A stretch of DNA of 64,000 nucleotides, from contig NZ_JAFBCR010000001.1 of NCBI RefSeq assembly GCF_016907795.1, positions 868,001-932,000 of the forward strand, in the 5' to 3' direction. The first letter of the stretch is position 1. Each line of letters begins with the position of its first letter. The notes beneath the pieces are model-generated. The model was not told the origin of the DNA, searched no databases, and saw only the letters and a list, made by a program, of their open reading frames with translations. The stretch comes from Kocuria palustris (GTDB taxonomy: Bacteria > Actinomycetota > Actinomycetes > Actinomycetales > Micrococcaceae). Positions 7,201 to 16,800 of this stretch are shown here, in pieces. A program made the translations under genes and the position numbers.

Positions 7201-9840
7201 ATGTCAGAGACCACCGCCCAGGACACCTCGACCGGACGCCGGATCCTCGTCATCGGAGGCGGCCCCGCCGCTCACCGCTTCGTGCAGTCCATGCTCAAGC
7301 GCGGGCTCGGCCAGGACACGATCACGGTGCTCTCCGAGGAGAAGTGGACCCCGTACGACCGCGTGGCCCTGGAGAAGCTGTTCGTGGACGCCGAGCGCGA
7401 CCTCACGCTGGGCGATCCGCAGATGTGGCAGACACCGGGCATCGAGCTGCGCTCGGGCCAGCGCGCCGCCGAGCTGGACGTCAAGGCCCGCACGGTGCTC
7501 ACCCGCAGCGGCGAGACCTTCGCCTACGACGAGCTCGTGCTGGCCACCGGCTCGAACGCCGCTACCCTGAACATCCCGGGCGCCCACCGGGTCCACGTCT
7601 TCCGCACGATCGACGACGTACGCGGCATCGTGGCCGAGGTCGAGCAGCTGAAGCAGAAGCTGGGGCGCGCCCCGCGCGGGGTGGTCGTGGGCGGCGGTCT
7701 GCTCGGTCTGGAGGCCGCCGCCGGGCTTCTGGATCTGGGTGCGGAGGCCACCATCCTGGACGTCGCAGAATTCCTGCTGTGCACCCAGATGGACCGCGAG
7801 GGCGGACTGGCCGTCAACTCGCTGATGCGCGAGCAGGGCCTGGACGTGCAGTGCTCGAGCTATATCCAGGGCGTGGAGCTGGACGAGCAGGAGAACGTGA
7901 TCGGCGTGAACGTCGCCGACGGCCCCGGCCCCGAGGCGGTGGTGCGCCGGCTCGAGGCGGACATGGTCATCCTGGGCGTGGGCATCCGCCCCCGCTCCGG
8001 CCTGGCGCGGCGCTCAGGCTTCCATCTGGACCCGCGCGGCGGCGTGGTCGTCGACGAGGCCTGCCGCACCTCCGTGGCCCACGTGTGGGCCATCGGCGAG
8101 GTCGCGCACATCCTGGGCCAGACCTGGGGCCTGGTGGGCCCTGCCAACAAGATGGCCGAGGTCGTGGCCGATCGCCTCCACGGCGGGGACGGCGAGGTCT
8201 CCGGCTTCGACACCTCGACCCGGCTGAAGTTCGCCGGCGTGGACGTGGCCTCCTTCGGCGACGTCTACGCGACCACACCCGGGGCGATCGAGGTCGACTA
8301 CTCCGATCCGGTGGCCGGGATCTATCAGAAGCTCGTGGTGGCCGAGGACCGCGAGACCCTGATCGGCGGCGTGTTCGTGGGCAATGCCGAGCCCTACGAC
8401 GCCCTGCGCCCCCTGCAGGGCCGACCGCTGCCGGCCGAGCCGGCTCGCTACCTCTCCGCGGCCGGCGGCGACGCCCCCGAGACCGAGCTGCCCGATGACG
8501 CCATCCTGTGCTCGTGCAACGGCGTGCCCTTCGGGGAGATCCGCCAGGCCGTGCGCGACGGCCACCAGTCCGTGCCGGAGCTGAAGAAGTGCACGGATGC
8601 AGGCACCCAGTGCGGTTCGTGCGTGCCGATGATGCACAAGACGCTCGAGAAGACCATGGCCGAGATGGGCCTGACGGTCTCCAAGGCGCTGTGCGAGCAC
8701 TTCGAGCTCTCGCGCGCCGAGCTCTACGCGGCGGTGCGCGCCACCGGCATCCGCACGTTCCCGGAGGCCCTCGAGCGCTTCGGCAGGGGTCAGGACGGCT
8801 GCGCGATCTGCAAGCCCACCATGGCCTCGATCCTGGCCTCCCAGCCGCACGCCTACGTGCTCGACGAGGGCCGCGGCACCCTGCAGGACACCAACGACCG
8901 CAACCTGGGCAACATGCAGAAGGACGGCACCTACTCGGTGGTCCCGCGTATCCCGGGCGGAGAGATCACCCCGGAGAAGCTCGCGGTGATCGCCGAGGTC
9001 GGGCACGAATACGGGCTCTACACCAAGATCACGGGCGCTCAGCGCATCGGGCTCTACGGCGCCCGACTCGAGGAGCTGCCCGCGATCTGGAAGCGGTTCG
9101 TGGACGCGGGCTTCGAGTCCGGGCAGGCCTACGGCAAGTCCCTGCGCAACGTGAAGTCCTGCCTGGGCTCCACCTGGTGCCGCTACGGCGTGCAGGACTC
9201 CGTGGGCATGGGCATCCGCCTGGAGAACCGCTACCGCGGGCTGCGCTCGCCGCACAAGTTCAAGATCGGCTCCTCGGGCTGCGCCCGCGACTGCGCGGAG
9301 TCCCAGTCCAAGGACATCGGCGTGATGGCCACCCCCGAGGGCTGGACGCTGTATCTGGGCGGCAACGGCGGGGCGAATCCCGCTCATGGCAGGGTCTTCG
9401 CCGAGTCCGTCTCGGAGGCCGAGCTCGTGCAGTACGTGGACCGCTACCTCATGTACTACATCCGCACCGCGGACAAGCTGCAGCGCACCGCCCGATGGCT
9501 CGAGGACCTCGACGAGGAGTACGGCGACGGCATCGTCCACCTCAAGGCGGTGCTGATCGACGATTCCCTGGGCATCTGCGCCGACCTGGAGGCGGACATG
9601 CAGCGCCAGGTCGAGGGCTACGAGGACGAGTGGGCCGCGACCCTGCGCGACCCGCAGCGCCTGCGCCGGTTCCGCCCGTTCGTCAACGACCCGGACGCTT
9701 CGGACGACTCCGCCCGCCAGTACGTGCTCGAGCGCGAGCAGATCCGCCCGGCCACCCCGGAGGAGATCGCCGCGGCCGAGGACGGCTCCGGGCCGGTGCT
9801 GATCTCCGGGACCCGCATCCCGGTGGGCGCCCAGGGCTGA
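7201..9840 (+). CDS. nirB: Nitrite reductase [NAD(P)H] large subunit NirB
   Basis: An 879-residue siroheme/4Fe-4S enzyme reducing nitrite to ammonium with NAD(P)H in the cytoplasm. Domains: FAD/NAD(P) disulfide-reductase-like fold at about 10-400, with loops VIGGGPAAHR and VVVGGGLLGLEAAAG; a BFD-like [2Fe-2S] segment at about 435-475 (CSCNG and CGSC); a second BFD-like segment to about 545 (CAICKPT); then the nitrite/sulfite reductase half domains. The siroheme/cluster ligands are visible as CLGSTWC (about 653) and CARDC (about 694). I chose ATG 7201 (MSETTAQ) over the in-frame ATG at 7183 because AAGGAAG is correctly spaced. Length matches the family. Confidence 0.95.
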   Translation: MSETTAQDTSTGRRILVIGGGPAAHRFVQSMLKRGLGQDTITVLSEEKWTPYDRVALEKLFVDAERDLTLGDPQMWQTPGIELRSGQRAAELDVKARTVLTRSGETFAYDELVLATGSNAATLNIPGAHRVHVFRTIDDVRGIVAEVEQLKQKLGRAPRGVVVGGGLLGLEAAAGLLDLGAEATILDVAEFLLCTQMDREGGLAVNSLMREQGLDVQCSSYIQGVELDEQENVIGVNVADGPGPEAVVRRLEADMVILGVGIRPRSGLARRSGFHLDPRGGVVVDEACRTSVAHVWAIGEVAHILGQTWGLVGPANKMAEVVADRLHGGDGEVSGFDTSTRLKFAGVDVASFGDVYATTPGAIEVDYSDPVAGIYQKLVVAEDRETLIGGVFVGNAEPYDALRPLQGRPLPAEPARYLSAAGGDAPETELPDDAILCSCNGVPFGEIRQAVRDGHQSVPELKKCTDAGTQCGSCVPMMHKTLEKTMAEMGLTVSKALCEHFELSRAELYAAVRATGIRTFPEALERFGRGQDGCAICKPTMASILASQPHAYVLDEGRGTLQDTNDRNLGNMQKDGTYSVVPRIPGGEITPEKLAVIAEVGHEYGLYTKITGAQRIGLYGARLEELPAIWKRFVDAGFESGQAYGKSLRNVKSCLGSTWCRYGVQDSVGMGIRLENRYRGLRSPHKFKIGSSGCARDCAESQSKDIGVMATPEGWTLYLGGNGGANPAHGRVFAESVSEAELVQYVDRYLMYYIRTADKLQRTARWLEDLDEEYGDGIVHLKAVLIDDSLGICADLEADMQRQVEGYEDEWAATLRDPQRLRRFRPFVNDPDASDDSARQYVLEREQIRPATPEEIAAAEDGSGPVLISGTRIPVGAQG

Positions 9841-9897
9841 GCCGCACTCCGCCGGGGCGTGGACCAGACGACCGGCCTGCCGTTCTAGGCTGATCAC

Positions 9898-11850
9898 ATG
9901 CTTCTCGACACCTCTGTGGACGGCGTTCGCCTCCTGCTGCTCGGCGCCGACGACGACTCCCGCCCGGCCAGGCGCTTGCGCGCCGCCGGCGCCGAGGTCC
10001 GCGCGGTCGCCGGTCCGGCTGGTGCCGCCGGTGCTGGTTCCGGCGCCGCGGCCGAGGCGGGCGAGACACCCGGCGACGAGGCCGCTGCCGAGCAGGCCCT
10101 GAGAGGCGGGGCACCGGGACTCGTCGTCGTGGTCGACGATCGCGCCCCTTGGGAGGGGCTGCTGCTGCGGCTCCGTGAAGCCCACGGACCCGTGCCGGTC
10201 TCGGTCGTGCCCGCCCCCGGCAAGGGCGTGTCCCTGGTGGGCGGCGGCCCCGGTGCGCCGGAGCTGATGACAGTGCGCGGGCTGGAGGCCGTGGCCGATG
10301 CCGACGTCGTGCTGCTGGACCGGCTGGCCCCGCAGGGCGTCGTCGAGGCCCAGGCCCCGCACGCCGAGATCGTGCGCGTGGGCAAGTGGCCCGGGCACCA
10401 CCCGGTGCCCCAGGAGCAGATCCAGCGCCAGCTGCTCACCGCGGCCTCCCGCGGCCGCCGCGTGGTGCGCCTCAAGGGCGGGGATCCCTACGTCTTCGGC
10501 CGCGGCGGGGAGGAGGCCGCCGACTGCGAGTCCTGGGGCATCCCCGTGGAGACCGTTCCCGGCATCACCTCCGCCGTGGCCGTGCCCGGCGCGGCTGGTA
10601 TTCCACTGACCTTCCGCGAGGTCTCCCGGGCCTTCACCGTGGCCTCCGGGCACGTGCCCTTCGACGACGACGAGCTGGCCGGCTTCGCGCGGCTGCTGGG
10701 CACCGGAGCCACCCTCGTGGTGCTGATGGGGGTCTCCACCCTGCCGCAGCTCGTGAGCGGGCTGATGCGCGCCGGGGCCTCCCCCGAGCTGCCGATCGCC
10801 GTGGTGGAGAAGGGCTTCTCCCCCGATCAGCGCACGCTCACGGGCCAGCTGGGCAGCGCCGTCGTAGACCTGGCCTCGGCGGTCTCGCCCGCGGTGACCG
10901 TGATCGGGCCGGTCGCCGCGCTGGCCGCCGAGGACCGCGAGCGCGTGCTCGGCGAGCTCACCCCGCACCGGGCCGTGGCACCGCCCGACACCGCGCAGAA
11001 CGACCTGCCGCTGGCCGGGCGGCGCATCGCGGTGACCGCCCACCGCCGGGCCGAGGACCAGATGGGCGCGCTGCGCCGTCGCGGGGCCGAGGTCCTGGCC
11101 GCTCCGTCGCTGAAGCTCGTGCCCGTGGAGCAGGAAGAGCAGGTCATCGCCGACACGCGCCGCCTGCTGGCCGCACGCCCGGGGCTGTTCGTGATCACCA
11201 CGGGCTACGGCTTCAAGCGGTGGTGGGAGGTCATCGAGGCGGCTGGGCTGTCCCAGGAAGCGCTCGAGGTGCTCTCTGAGGCCGATCTGTGGGTGCGCGG
11301 GCCCAAGGGACGGGCGGCCGTGCGCAATCTGGGGCTGCAGGACGCGGGCATCTCCCCCGACGAGACCCTGCCCCGTCTCGTCGACCTGCTGCAGGAGGCC
11401 TACGGCCGCGGCCTCAGCGGCGCCGTGGTGGGCTGGCAGGAGAACGGGTTCGCGGATCGGGACCAGCGTCAGCGCCTGGCCGAGGCCGGGGCGCAGATCC
11501 TGACGGTCACCCCGCACCGATGGGCCGACGCCGATGAGACCGGCGCCGTGCCCGAACTCGTGCGCGAGGTCTGCGCCCGACGGATCGATGCAGTCACCTT
11601 CACCTCGGCCGCCGGCGCCCAGGCCCTCGTCTCCGCAGCCGCCGCCCTGGGACTGGCCGAGGACTTCGCAGCGGCCTTCGACCCGGGGCAGGACGCATCG
11701 GCCCGCGCGGTGGTCGCGGCGACTGTGGGGCCGGTGACCGCTCAGCCCCTCGAGGAGGCCGGGATCCCCGCCCTGGTGCCCGAGCGATTCCGCATGGGCG
11801 CCATGATCAACCAGCTCTGCGACGTCCTGGGACCCGGGCCGCAGCGCTGA
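9898..11850 (+). CDS. Fused uroporphyrinogen-III C-methyltransferase / uroporphyrinogen-III synthase
   Basis: A 650-residue fusion. Residues 1-105 look like a worn precorrin-2 dehydrogenase N-domain (VRLLLLGADDD then RRLRAAGAEVRAVA) in which the GxGxxA loop is lost and an Ala/Gly-rich stretch follows. Residues about 108-350 are the SUMT/CobA domain: SLVGGGPGAPELMTVRG and RLKGGDPYVFGRGGEEA are the SAM-site motifs. Residues about 370-645 are a HemD-like uroporphyrinogen-III synthase (RRIAVTAHRRAEDQM to the C-terminus). It would close uroporphyrinogen III and methylate it to precorrin-2 for siroheme. It lies 57 bp after nirB and is probably co-transcribed. Precorrin-2 oxidation is not obviously provided. 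Confidence 0.88.
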   Translation: MLLDTSVDGVRLLLLGADDDSRPARRLRAAGAEVRAVAGPAGAAGAGSGAAAEAGETPGDEAAAEQALRGGAPGLVVVVDDRAPWEGLLLRLREAHGPVPVSVVPAPGKGVSLVGGGPGAPELMTVRGLEAVADADVVLLDRLAPQGVVEAQAPHAEIVRVGKWPGHHPVPQEQIQRQLLTAASRGRRVVRLKGGDPYVFGRGGEEAADCESWGIPVETVPGITSAVAVPGAAGIPLTFREVSRAFTVASGHVPFDDDELAGFARLLGTGATLVVLMGVSTLPQLVSGLMRAGASPELPIAVVEKGFSPDQRTLTGQLGSAVVDLASAVSPAVTVIGPVAALAAEDRERVLGELTPHRAVAPPDTAQNDLPLAGRRIAVTAHRRAEDQMGALRRRGAEVLAAPSLKLVPVEQEEQVIADTRRLLAARPGLFVITTGYGFKRWWEVIEAAGLSQEALEVLSEADLWVRGPKGRAAVRNLGLQDAGISPDETLPRLVDLLQEAYGRGLSGAVVGWQENGFADRDQRQRLAEAGAQILTVTPHRWADADETGAVPELVREVCARRIDAVTFTSAAGAQALVSAAAALGLAEDFAAAFDPGQDASARAVVAATVGPVTAQPLEEAGIPALVPERFRMGAMINQLCDVLGPGPQR

Positions 11851-12003
11851 GGCGCGCTGACGAGTTCAGCGAGCCGGCGTCGGGGCTGCCCGATACCCTC
11901 GACAGCAGAGACCGCCGAGCCGCCCACGGGTCGCCGCGCGGCATCCGAGCCGCTGCCCGTCCGCACAGGGCGGGATCCCCCGCACATGAGGAAGGCCCAG
12001 CAC

Positions 12004-12711
12004 ATGACCTCCGCCTACGACCCCACCGAGCGCCAGCCCATCTCCTCGCTGTCGGACATCACCGCCGCGGACATCGCCTCGCGCGTGGATCACACCCTGC
12101 TCAAGCCGGAGGCCTCCGCGGAGGCCATCGACCAGCTGTGCGCCGAGGCCCGTGAGCACGGCTTCGCCTCGGTGTGCGTCAACGGAGTGTGGGTGGCCCG
12201 TGCCGCCGAGGCCCTGGCGGGCTCGGATGTGCTGGTGTGCACCGTCGTCGGATTCCCCCTGGGCGCCTCCACGCCCGAGGCCAAGGCCTGGGAGGCCCGC
12301 GAGGCCATCCGCAACGGCGCCCAGGAGATCGACATGGTCCTGGACATCGCGGCAGCCCGCGCCGGCGACCGCCCCACCATGGAGCACGACGTCCGCACAG
12401 TGGCCGAGGCCGTCCACGAAGGCGGGGCGCAGCTGAAGACCATCATCGAGACCTGCCTGCTCGAGGACTCCCAGAAGACCGTCGCCTGCGAGGCAGCCGT
12501 GGCCGGCGGCACCGACTACGTGAAGACCTCCACCGGCTTCTCCACCGGCGGCGCCACGGTCCATGACGTCGAGCTGATGCGCGCGGCCGTGGGCCGAGGC
12601 ATCGGCGTGAAGGCCTCCGGCGGCATCCGCACGCACGAGGCGGCCGTCGAGATGCTGCGCGCCGGGGCCTCGCGCATCGGCGCCTCGGCCGGAGCCGCCC
12701 TGCTCGGCTGA
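12004..12711 (+). CDS. deoC: Deoxyribose-phosphate aldolase
   Basis: A 235-residue class I aldolase cleaving 2-deoxyribose 5-phosphate to glyceraldehyde 3-phosphate and acetaldehyde in deoxynucleoside salvage. Seen: VDHTLLKPEAS near the N-terminus, CTVVGFPLG, and the Schiff-base lysine in YVKTSTGFSTGGAT, plus a second lysine in GVKASGGIRT. I chose ATG 12004 because AGGAAG (11991-11996) sits just upstream; the ATG at 11986 has no ribosome site. No other deo gene is adjacent, so it is probably transcribed alone. Confidence 0.95.
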   Translation: MTSAYDPTERQPISSLSDITAADIASRVDHTLLKPEASAEAIDQLCAEAREHGFASVCVNGVWVARAAEALAGSDVLVCTVVGFPLGASTPEAKAWEAREAIRNGAQEIDMVLDIAAARAGDRPTMEHDVRTVAEAVHEGGAQLKTIIETCLLEDSQKTVACEAAVAGGTDYVKTSTGFSTGGATVHDVELMRAAVGRGIGVKASGGIRTHEAAVEMLRAGASRIGASAGAALLG

Positions 12712-12851
12712 GCCGCCGCGCGCCCTCGGGCCACGGCTGGGCGGCTCGCGGGCAGGGGCTCGGAGCGGCCGCTGCACGAAGGACGTACACTGACCGTCAG
12801 GAACCCGCACGATCGCGGCCGCACGCGCCGCACCATGGAAACGAGGACTCA

Positions 12852-13148
12852 ATGGCTGTCGATGCCCAGGGACGCAAGGTCCGCCGTCATTCCGGCGAAG
12901 GCACCGGCGCGGTCAGCCTGATCCTGCTGATCGGCGCCATGGCCACCATCCTGGTGAGCTTCTACCTGTTCGCCTACCACGATAATTGGCTCTTCCTGCT
13001 GGGCATCGGCGTCTACGGAGCGGCCCTGCTGGTCCCCACCGGGATCATGGCCTCCAAGACCCGCTCGCGCCCCATCGGCGGGCACGAGACGGCGCTGGAC
13101 CTGCCGGCCTCGGCTGCGACCAACATCAGCAAGCCCGCCGGCCACTGA
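12852..13148 (+). CDS. Small two-span membrane protein of unknown function
   Basis: A 98-residue protein with a basic N-terminus (GRKVRRH), two hydrophobic segments at about residues 20-43 and 46-66, joined by a short loop (YHDNW), and a hydrophilic C-terminal tail that should face the cytoplasm. Codon use matches neighbouring genes and ACGAGGAC precedes the ATG, so I believe it is expressed. I do not recognise a named family. It is followed by a long gene-free stretch. Confidence 0.72.
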   Translation: MAVDAQGRKVRRHSGEGTGAVSLILLIGAMATILVSFYLFAYHDNWLFLLGIGVYGAALLVPTGIMASKTRSRPIGGHETALDLPASAATNISKPAGH

Positions 13149-13291
13149 GCCTCGTCCGGAGCATCTTCCGGCCCCTTCACGGCGCGCCGCCTCTCCCCTC
13201 GCGGGATCGGGCGGCGCGCCGTCGTCGTACCCAGGAATGTGGCCTCGGCAGCGTTGCGGGCCCGCTGCCGCCCCCGAGCCGCCAGGAGGAG

Positions 13292-13334
13292 TCGCCTGTG
13301 CAGGCCTTCGCGGCGCGAAGGCCTGCACAGGCGA
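13292..13334. repeat. 19-bp perfect inverted repeat with 5-nt loop
   Basis: Arms 13292-13310 and 13316-13334 are exact reverse complements around the loop CGGCG. No T-run follows on either strand. It lies 144 bp past the stop of the small membrane protein, so it may terminate that transcript, but the stem is unusually long and perfect for this purpose. Confidence 0.8.
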
Positions 13335-13524
13335 TCTCTCACGGGCGGACACGCAGGGTATGGGCAGGAATGAGTACTCGGTCGAGGATCGTCGCCGAGG
13401 GGACCCATCCACCGCGATTCGGGCCCGGAAGGCCGTCCACTGCGTCCCCTCGACGTGCTCCTGTCTCCCGCCGCCTCGAACGGGATGGCTGGAGGTGTCG
13501 GCTGGGGAGGGCGAACGGGACGAC

Positions 13525-13558
13525 AGAAGCCCCGCACCGACCAGGGTGCGGGGCTTCT
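13525..13558. terminator. Terminator-like hairpin, 14-bp perfect stem
   Basis: Arms 13525-13538 and 13545-13558 pair perfectly around GACCAG. Lying between convergent genes (the membrane protein on plus, mfd on minus), it could stop transcription from both sides. There is no strong U-tract, as is common for actinobacterial terminators. Confidence 0.65.
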
Positions 13559-13879
13559 CCTGCGTCACGGGCCGAAGGGCCTGCGCGACGCGCGCGGATC
13601 GTCAGCCGCGCCGAGCTGCCCGAGGATCAGGTGCTCCAGCTGCGGGTCTGCCGCTTCAGCGGGAGGTGCTGGTGCCCCCAAGGTCACAAGCACATTCCGC
13701 TCAGGACAGCGGCAGGGTGGTGAACCCGTATCCGCTCAACCTTCAGCAGAATAGGTGAGATGTCCTCGATCAGGTAGCGATCCGTGCAGAAAAGCGGACA
13801 TGTCCCCTTAAATAGCCGAAGTAGATGAGCTTCCGCACAGTAGAGGACATCTGCGCCCTGGCGTGGGACGACGTCGGGA

Positions 13880-16800
13880 TCACTGCGAACCGCTCTGCGC
13901 CTGCGCTGTGCTCGACGATGCCTGCGGCTCCTGCGCCTCCAAGATCGACACGAGCACCTGGCGAGCCCAGTCGATCACGGCGGCATCGGTGAGGTCCTTG
14001 CCTCCGACGCGCGCCGTCTTGGGCTTGGGGATCAGGACCTGACGGGCACCGGAGGCGTCGGCCCCCGGAACCGGCACGATCTTGGATCCGGGGTGCATGC
14101 GCTGCAGGCGCATCTGCTTGGACTCGGGCAGATCGGCCGGGGCGAAGCGGATGCTCGGCCCCTGCACAGCGATGTCCGACAGGCCCACCGAGCGGGCCAT
14201 CACACGAAGGCGGGCGACCTCGAGCAGCAGCCGAGCCGGCTCCGGAAGCTCGCCGAAGCGGTCCTGCAGCTCGGCCTCGACCTCGCGGATGCCGTCCACG
14301 TCGGAGGCCTGGGCCAGGGTGCGGTAGGCATCCAGGCGCAGGCGCTCCCCCGGGACGTAGTCGTGCGGCAGGTGCGCGTTGACCGGCAGCTCGATCTTCA
14401 TCTCCGTGGGCGCGGTGTCCTCGTCGCCGCGGAACTCAGAGACGGCCTCGCCGACCAGGCGCAGGTACATGTCGAAGCCCACGCCCTGGATGTGACCGGA
14501 CTGCTCGCCGCCCAGCAGGTTGCCGGCACCGCGGATCTCGAGGTCCTTCTGCGCCAGCTGCAGGCCGGCGCCGAGCTCGTTGTGCGCGGCCACGGCCTTG
14601 AGCCGCTCCAGGGCGGTCTCGGTCAGCGGCTTCTCGACGTCGTAGAGGAAGTAGGCGTAGGCCCGCTCGCGGCCGCGGCCCACGCGCCCTCGCAGCTGGT
14701 GCAGCTGCGAGAGCCCGTACTTGTCCGCGCCGTCGACGATCAGGGTGTTGGCGTTGGCGATGTCCAGGCCGGTCTCCACGATCGTGGTCGAGACCAGGAC
14801 GTCGAAGCGCTTCTCGTAGAAGTCCAGGATGATCTGCTCGAGCTCGGTCTCCGACATCTGCCCGTGCGCCACCGCCACGCGGGCCTCCGGGACCAGCTGG
14901 GCGATCTCCGAGGCGCGGCGGGTGATCGACGAGACCCGGTTGTGCACGAAGAAGACCTGGCCCTCGCGCATGAGCTCGCGGCGGATCGCGGCGGTGACCT
15001 GCCGGTCCGTGTAGGCGCCCACGTACGTCAGCACGGGGTGGCGCTCCTCTGGGGGCGTGGCCAGCGTGGAGGTCTCGCGGATGCCGGTCAGCGACATCTC
15101 GAGCGTGCGCGGGATGGGGGTCGCGGACATGGACAGCACATCGACGTCCGTGCGCATGGCCTTGAGCTTCTCCTTGTGCTCCACGCCGAAGCGCTGCTCC
15201 TCGTCCACGATGATCAGGCCGAGGTCCTTGAACTGGACCTCCTTGCTCAGCAGGCGGTGGGTGCCCACCACGAGATCCACGGAGCCGTCGCGCAGACCGG
15301 CCAGGATCTCCTTGGACTCCTTGGCGGTCTGGAAGCGGGACAGGCCCGCCACGCGCACGGGGAAGCCCGAGTAGCGCTGGGAGAACGTCTCGACGTGCTG
15401 CTGGCCCAGCAGCGTGGTCGGCACGAGCACCGCGACCTGCTTGCCGTCCTGGATGGCCTTGAAGGCCGCACGCACCGCGACCTCGGTCTTGCCGTAGCCG
15501 ACGTCGCCGGAGATCAGGCGGTCCATGGGGACCTCTTTCTCCATATCGGCCTTGACCTCGTCGATCGTGGTGAGCTGATCGGGGGTCTCGATGTAGGGGA
15601 AGGCCTCCTCGAGCTCGCGCTGCCACGGGGTGTCCGGGCCGAAGGCGTGGCCCCGCGTGGCCATGCGCGCCGAGTACAGGCGGATCAGCTCGGCGGCGAT
15701 GTCCTTGACCGCCCGCTTGGCCGCGCGCTTCTTGGCATTCCAGTCCGAGCCGCCCATCTTGGACAGCACCGGGGCCTCCCCGCCCTGATAGGTCGAGATC
15801 TGGTCCAGCTGGTCCGTGGGCACGAACAGCCGGTCCTTGGGCCCATTGCGCTTGGACGGGGCGTACTCGAGCACCAGGTACTCGCGCTGCGGCTTGGGCT
15901 GCCCGGGCTTGGTCACCGCACCGGCGATCGGTCGGGCGATCAGCTCGATGAACTGACCCACGCCGTGCTGCTCGTGGACCACGTAGTCGCCGGGCTGCAG
16001 CGCCAGCGGATCCACCGCGTTGCGCCGGCGCCGCTGCGGCAGGGCCGTCTTGCCCTTGGCCGCGTACGACGACGAGCGCCCCAGGACGTCGGCCTCGCTG
16101 AGCAGCGCCACGCGCTGGTCGTCGAGCACGAAGCCGGTGGACACGCTGGCCGTGGTCAGCTCGACGACGCCGGCGGTGGGCGCCGCCTCCAGGGACTCGT
16201 GCCGGGCGGCGGGGATGTCCGCGCTGCCCATCAGCTCGGACAGACGCTGCAGCGGCCCGGGGCCCTCGGTCACGGCCACGACCTGCCAGCCCTCGCGCAC
16301 GAGAGCGCCCAGGTGCTCCAGCAGCGCCTCCACATCGCCGCCGAAGCGCCGAGGTGCCCGCCCCGAGACGGTCAGGGTGTCGGCGTCGGTGTCCATGAGT
16401 CGCACCAGGGCCTCATCGGTGTCGGCATCGACCTCGGAGAGCTGCGCGCCCACGGTCAGCGCCGTCGTGGACCACCAGCCGAGATCCGCGTCCAGAGCGG
16501 TCTCGCGGGTCTGGGCCAGCGTGTGGAAGGACCCCGAGGCCAGGGTGCGGCCGTCGTCGTCCAGCGCCTGCGCCTGGGCCACGTCCAGCGGCGCCTGGTC
16601 GGTGTCCGCCGCGGACTCCCAGGCCGCGGCCAGGAACTCCTCGTTCGTGGCCACCAGGTCCTCGGCGCGGGCGCGGACCTTCTCCGGCTCCTGCACCACC
16701 ACGATCGACCCGGCCGGCAGCAGCGAGAGCACGGGCACCATGCGATCGGCCAGCAGCGGGGCCAGCGACTCCATGCCCTCCGAGTAGATGCCGCCGGCGA

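Larger units (their letters stand above)
13149..13879. other. Gene-free stretch with two hairpins and an AT-richer island
   Basis: Between the small membrane protein and the mfd stop. It holds a 19-bp perfect inverted repeat (13292-13334), a 14-bp terminator-like hairpin (13525-13558) and an AT-richer patch (about 13715-13860) with repeated ATGTCC/GGACAT words. A minus-strand frame in that patch stays open for roughly 50 codons without a start or recognisable domain. No gene is called. Confidence 0.55.

Noticed and set aside
8014-11517. Long minus-strand open frame opposite nirB and the SUMT-HemD gene
   Set aside because: An antisense shadow of two well-supported genes in GC-rich DNA; its translation is rich in Gly, Ala, His and Arg and shows no domain.
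13237-13758. Plus-strand open frame through the hairpins after the small membrane protein
   Set aside because: It crosses two perfect inverted repeats and lacks a start signal or a domain.
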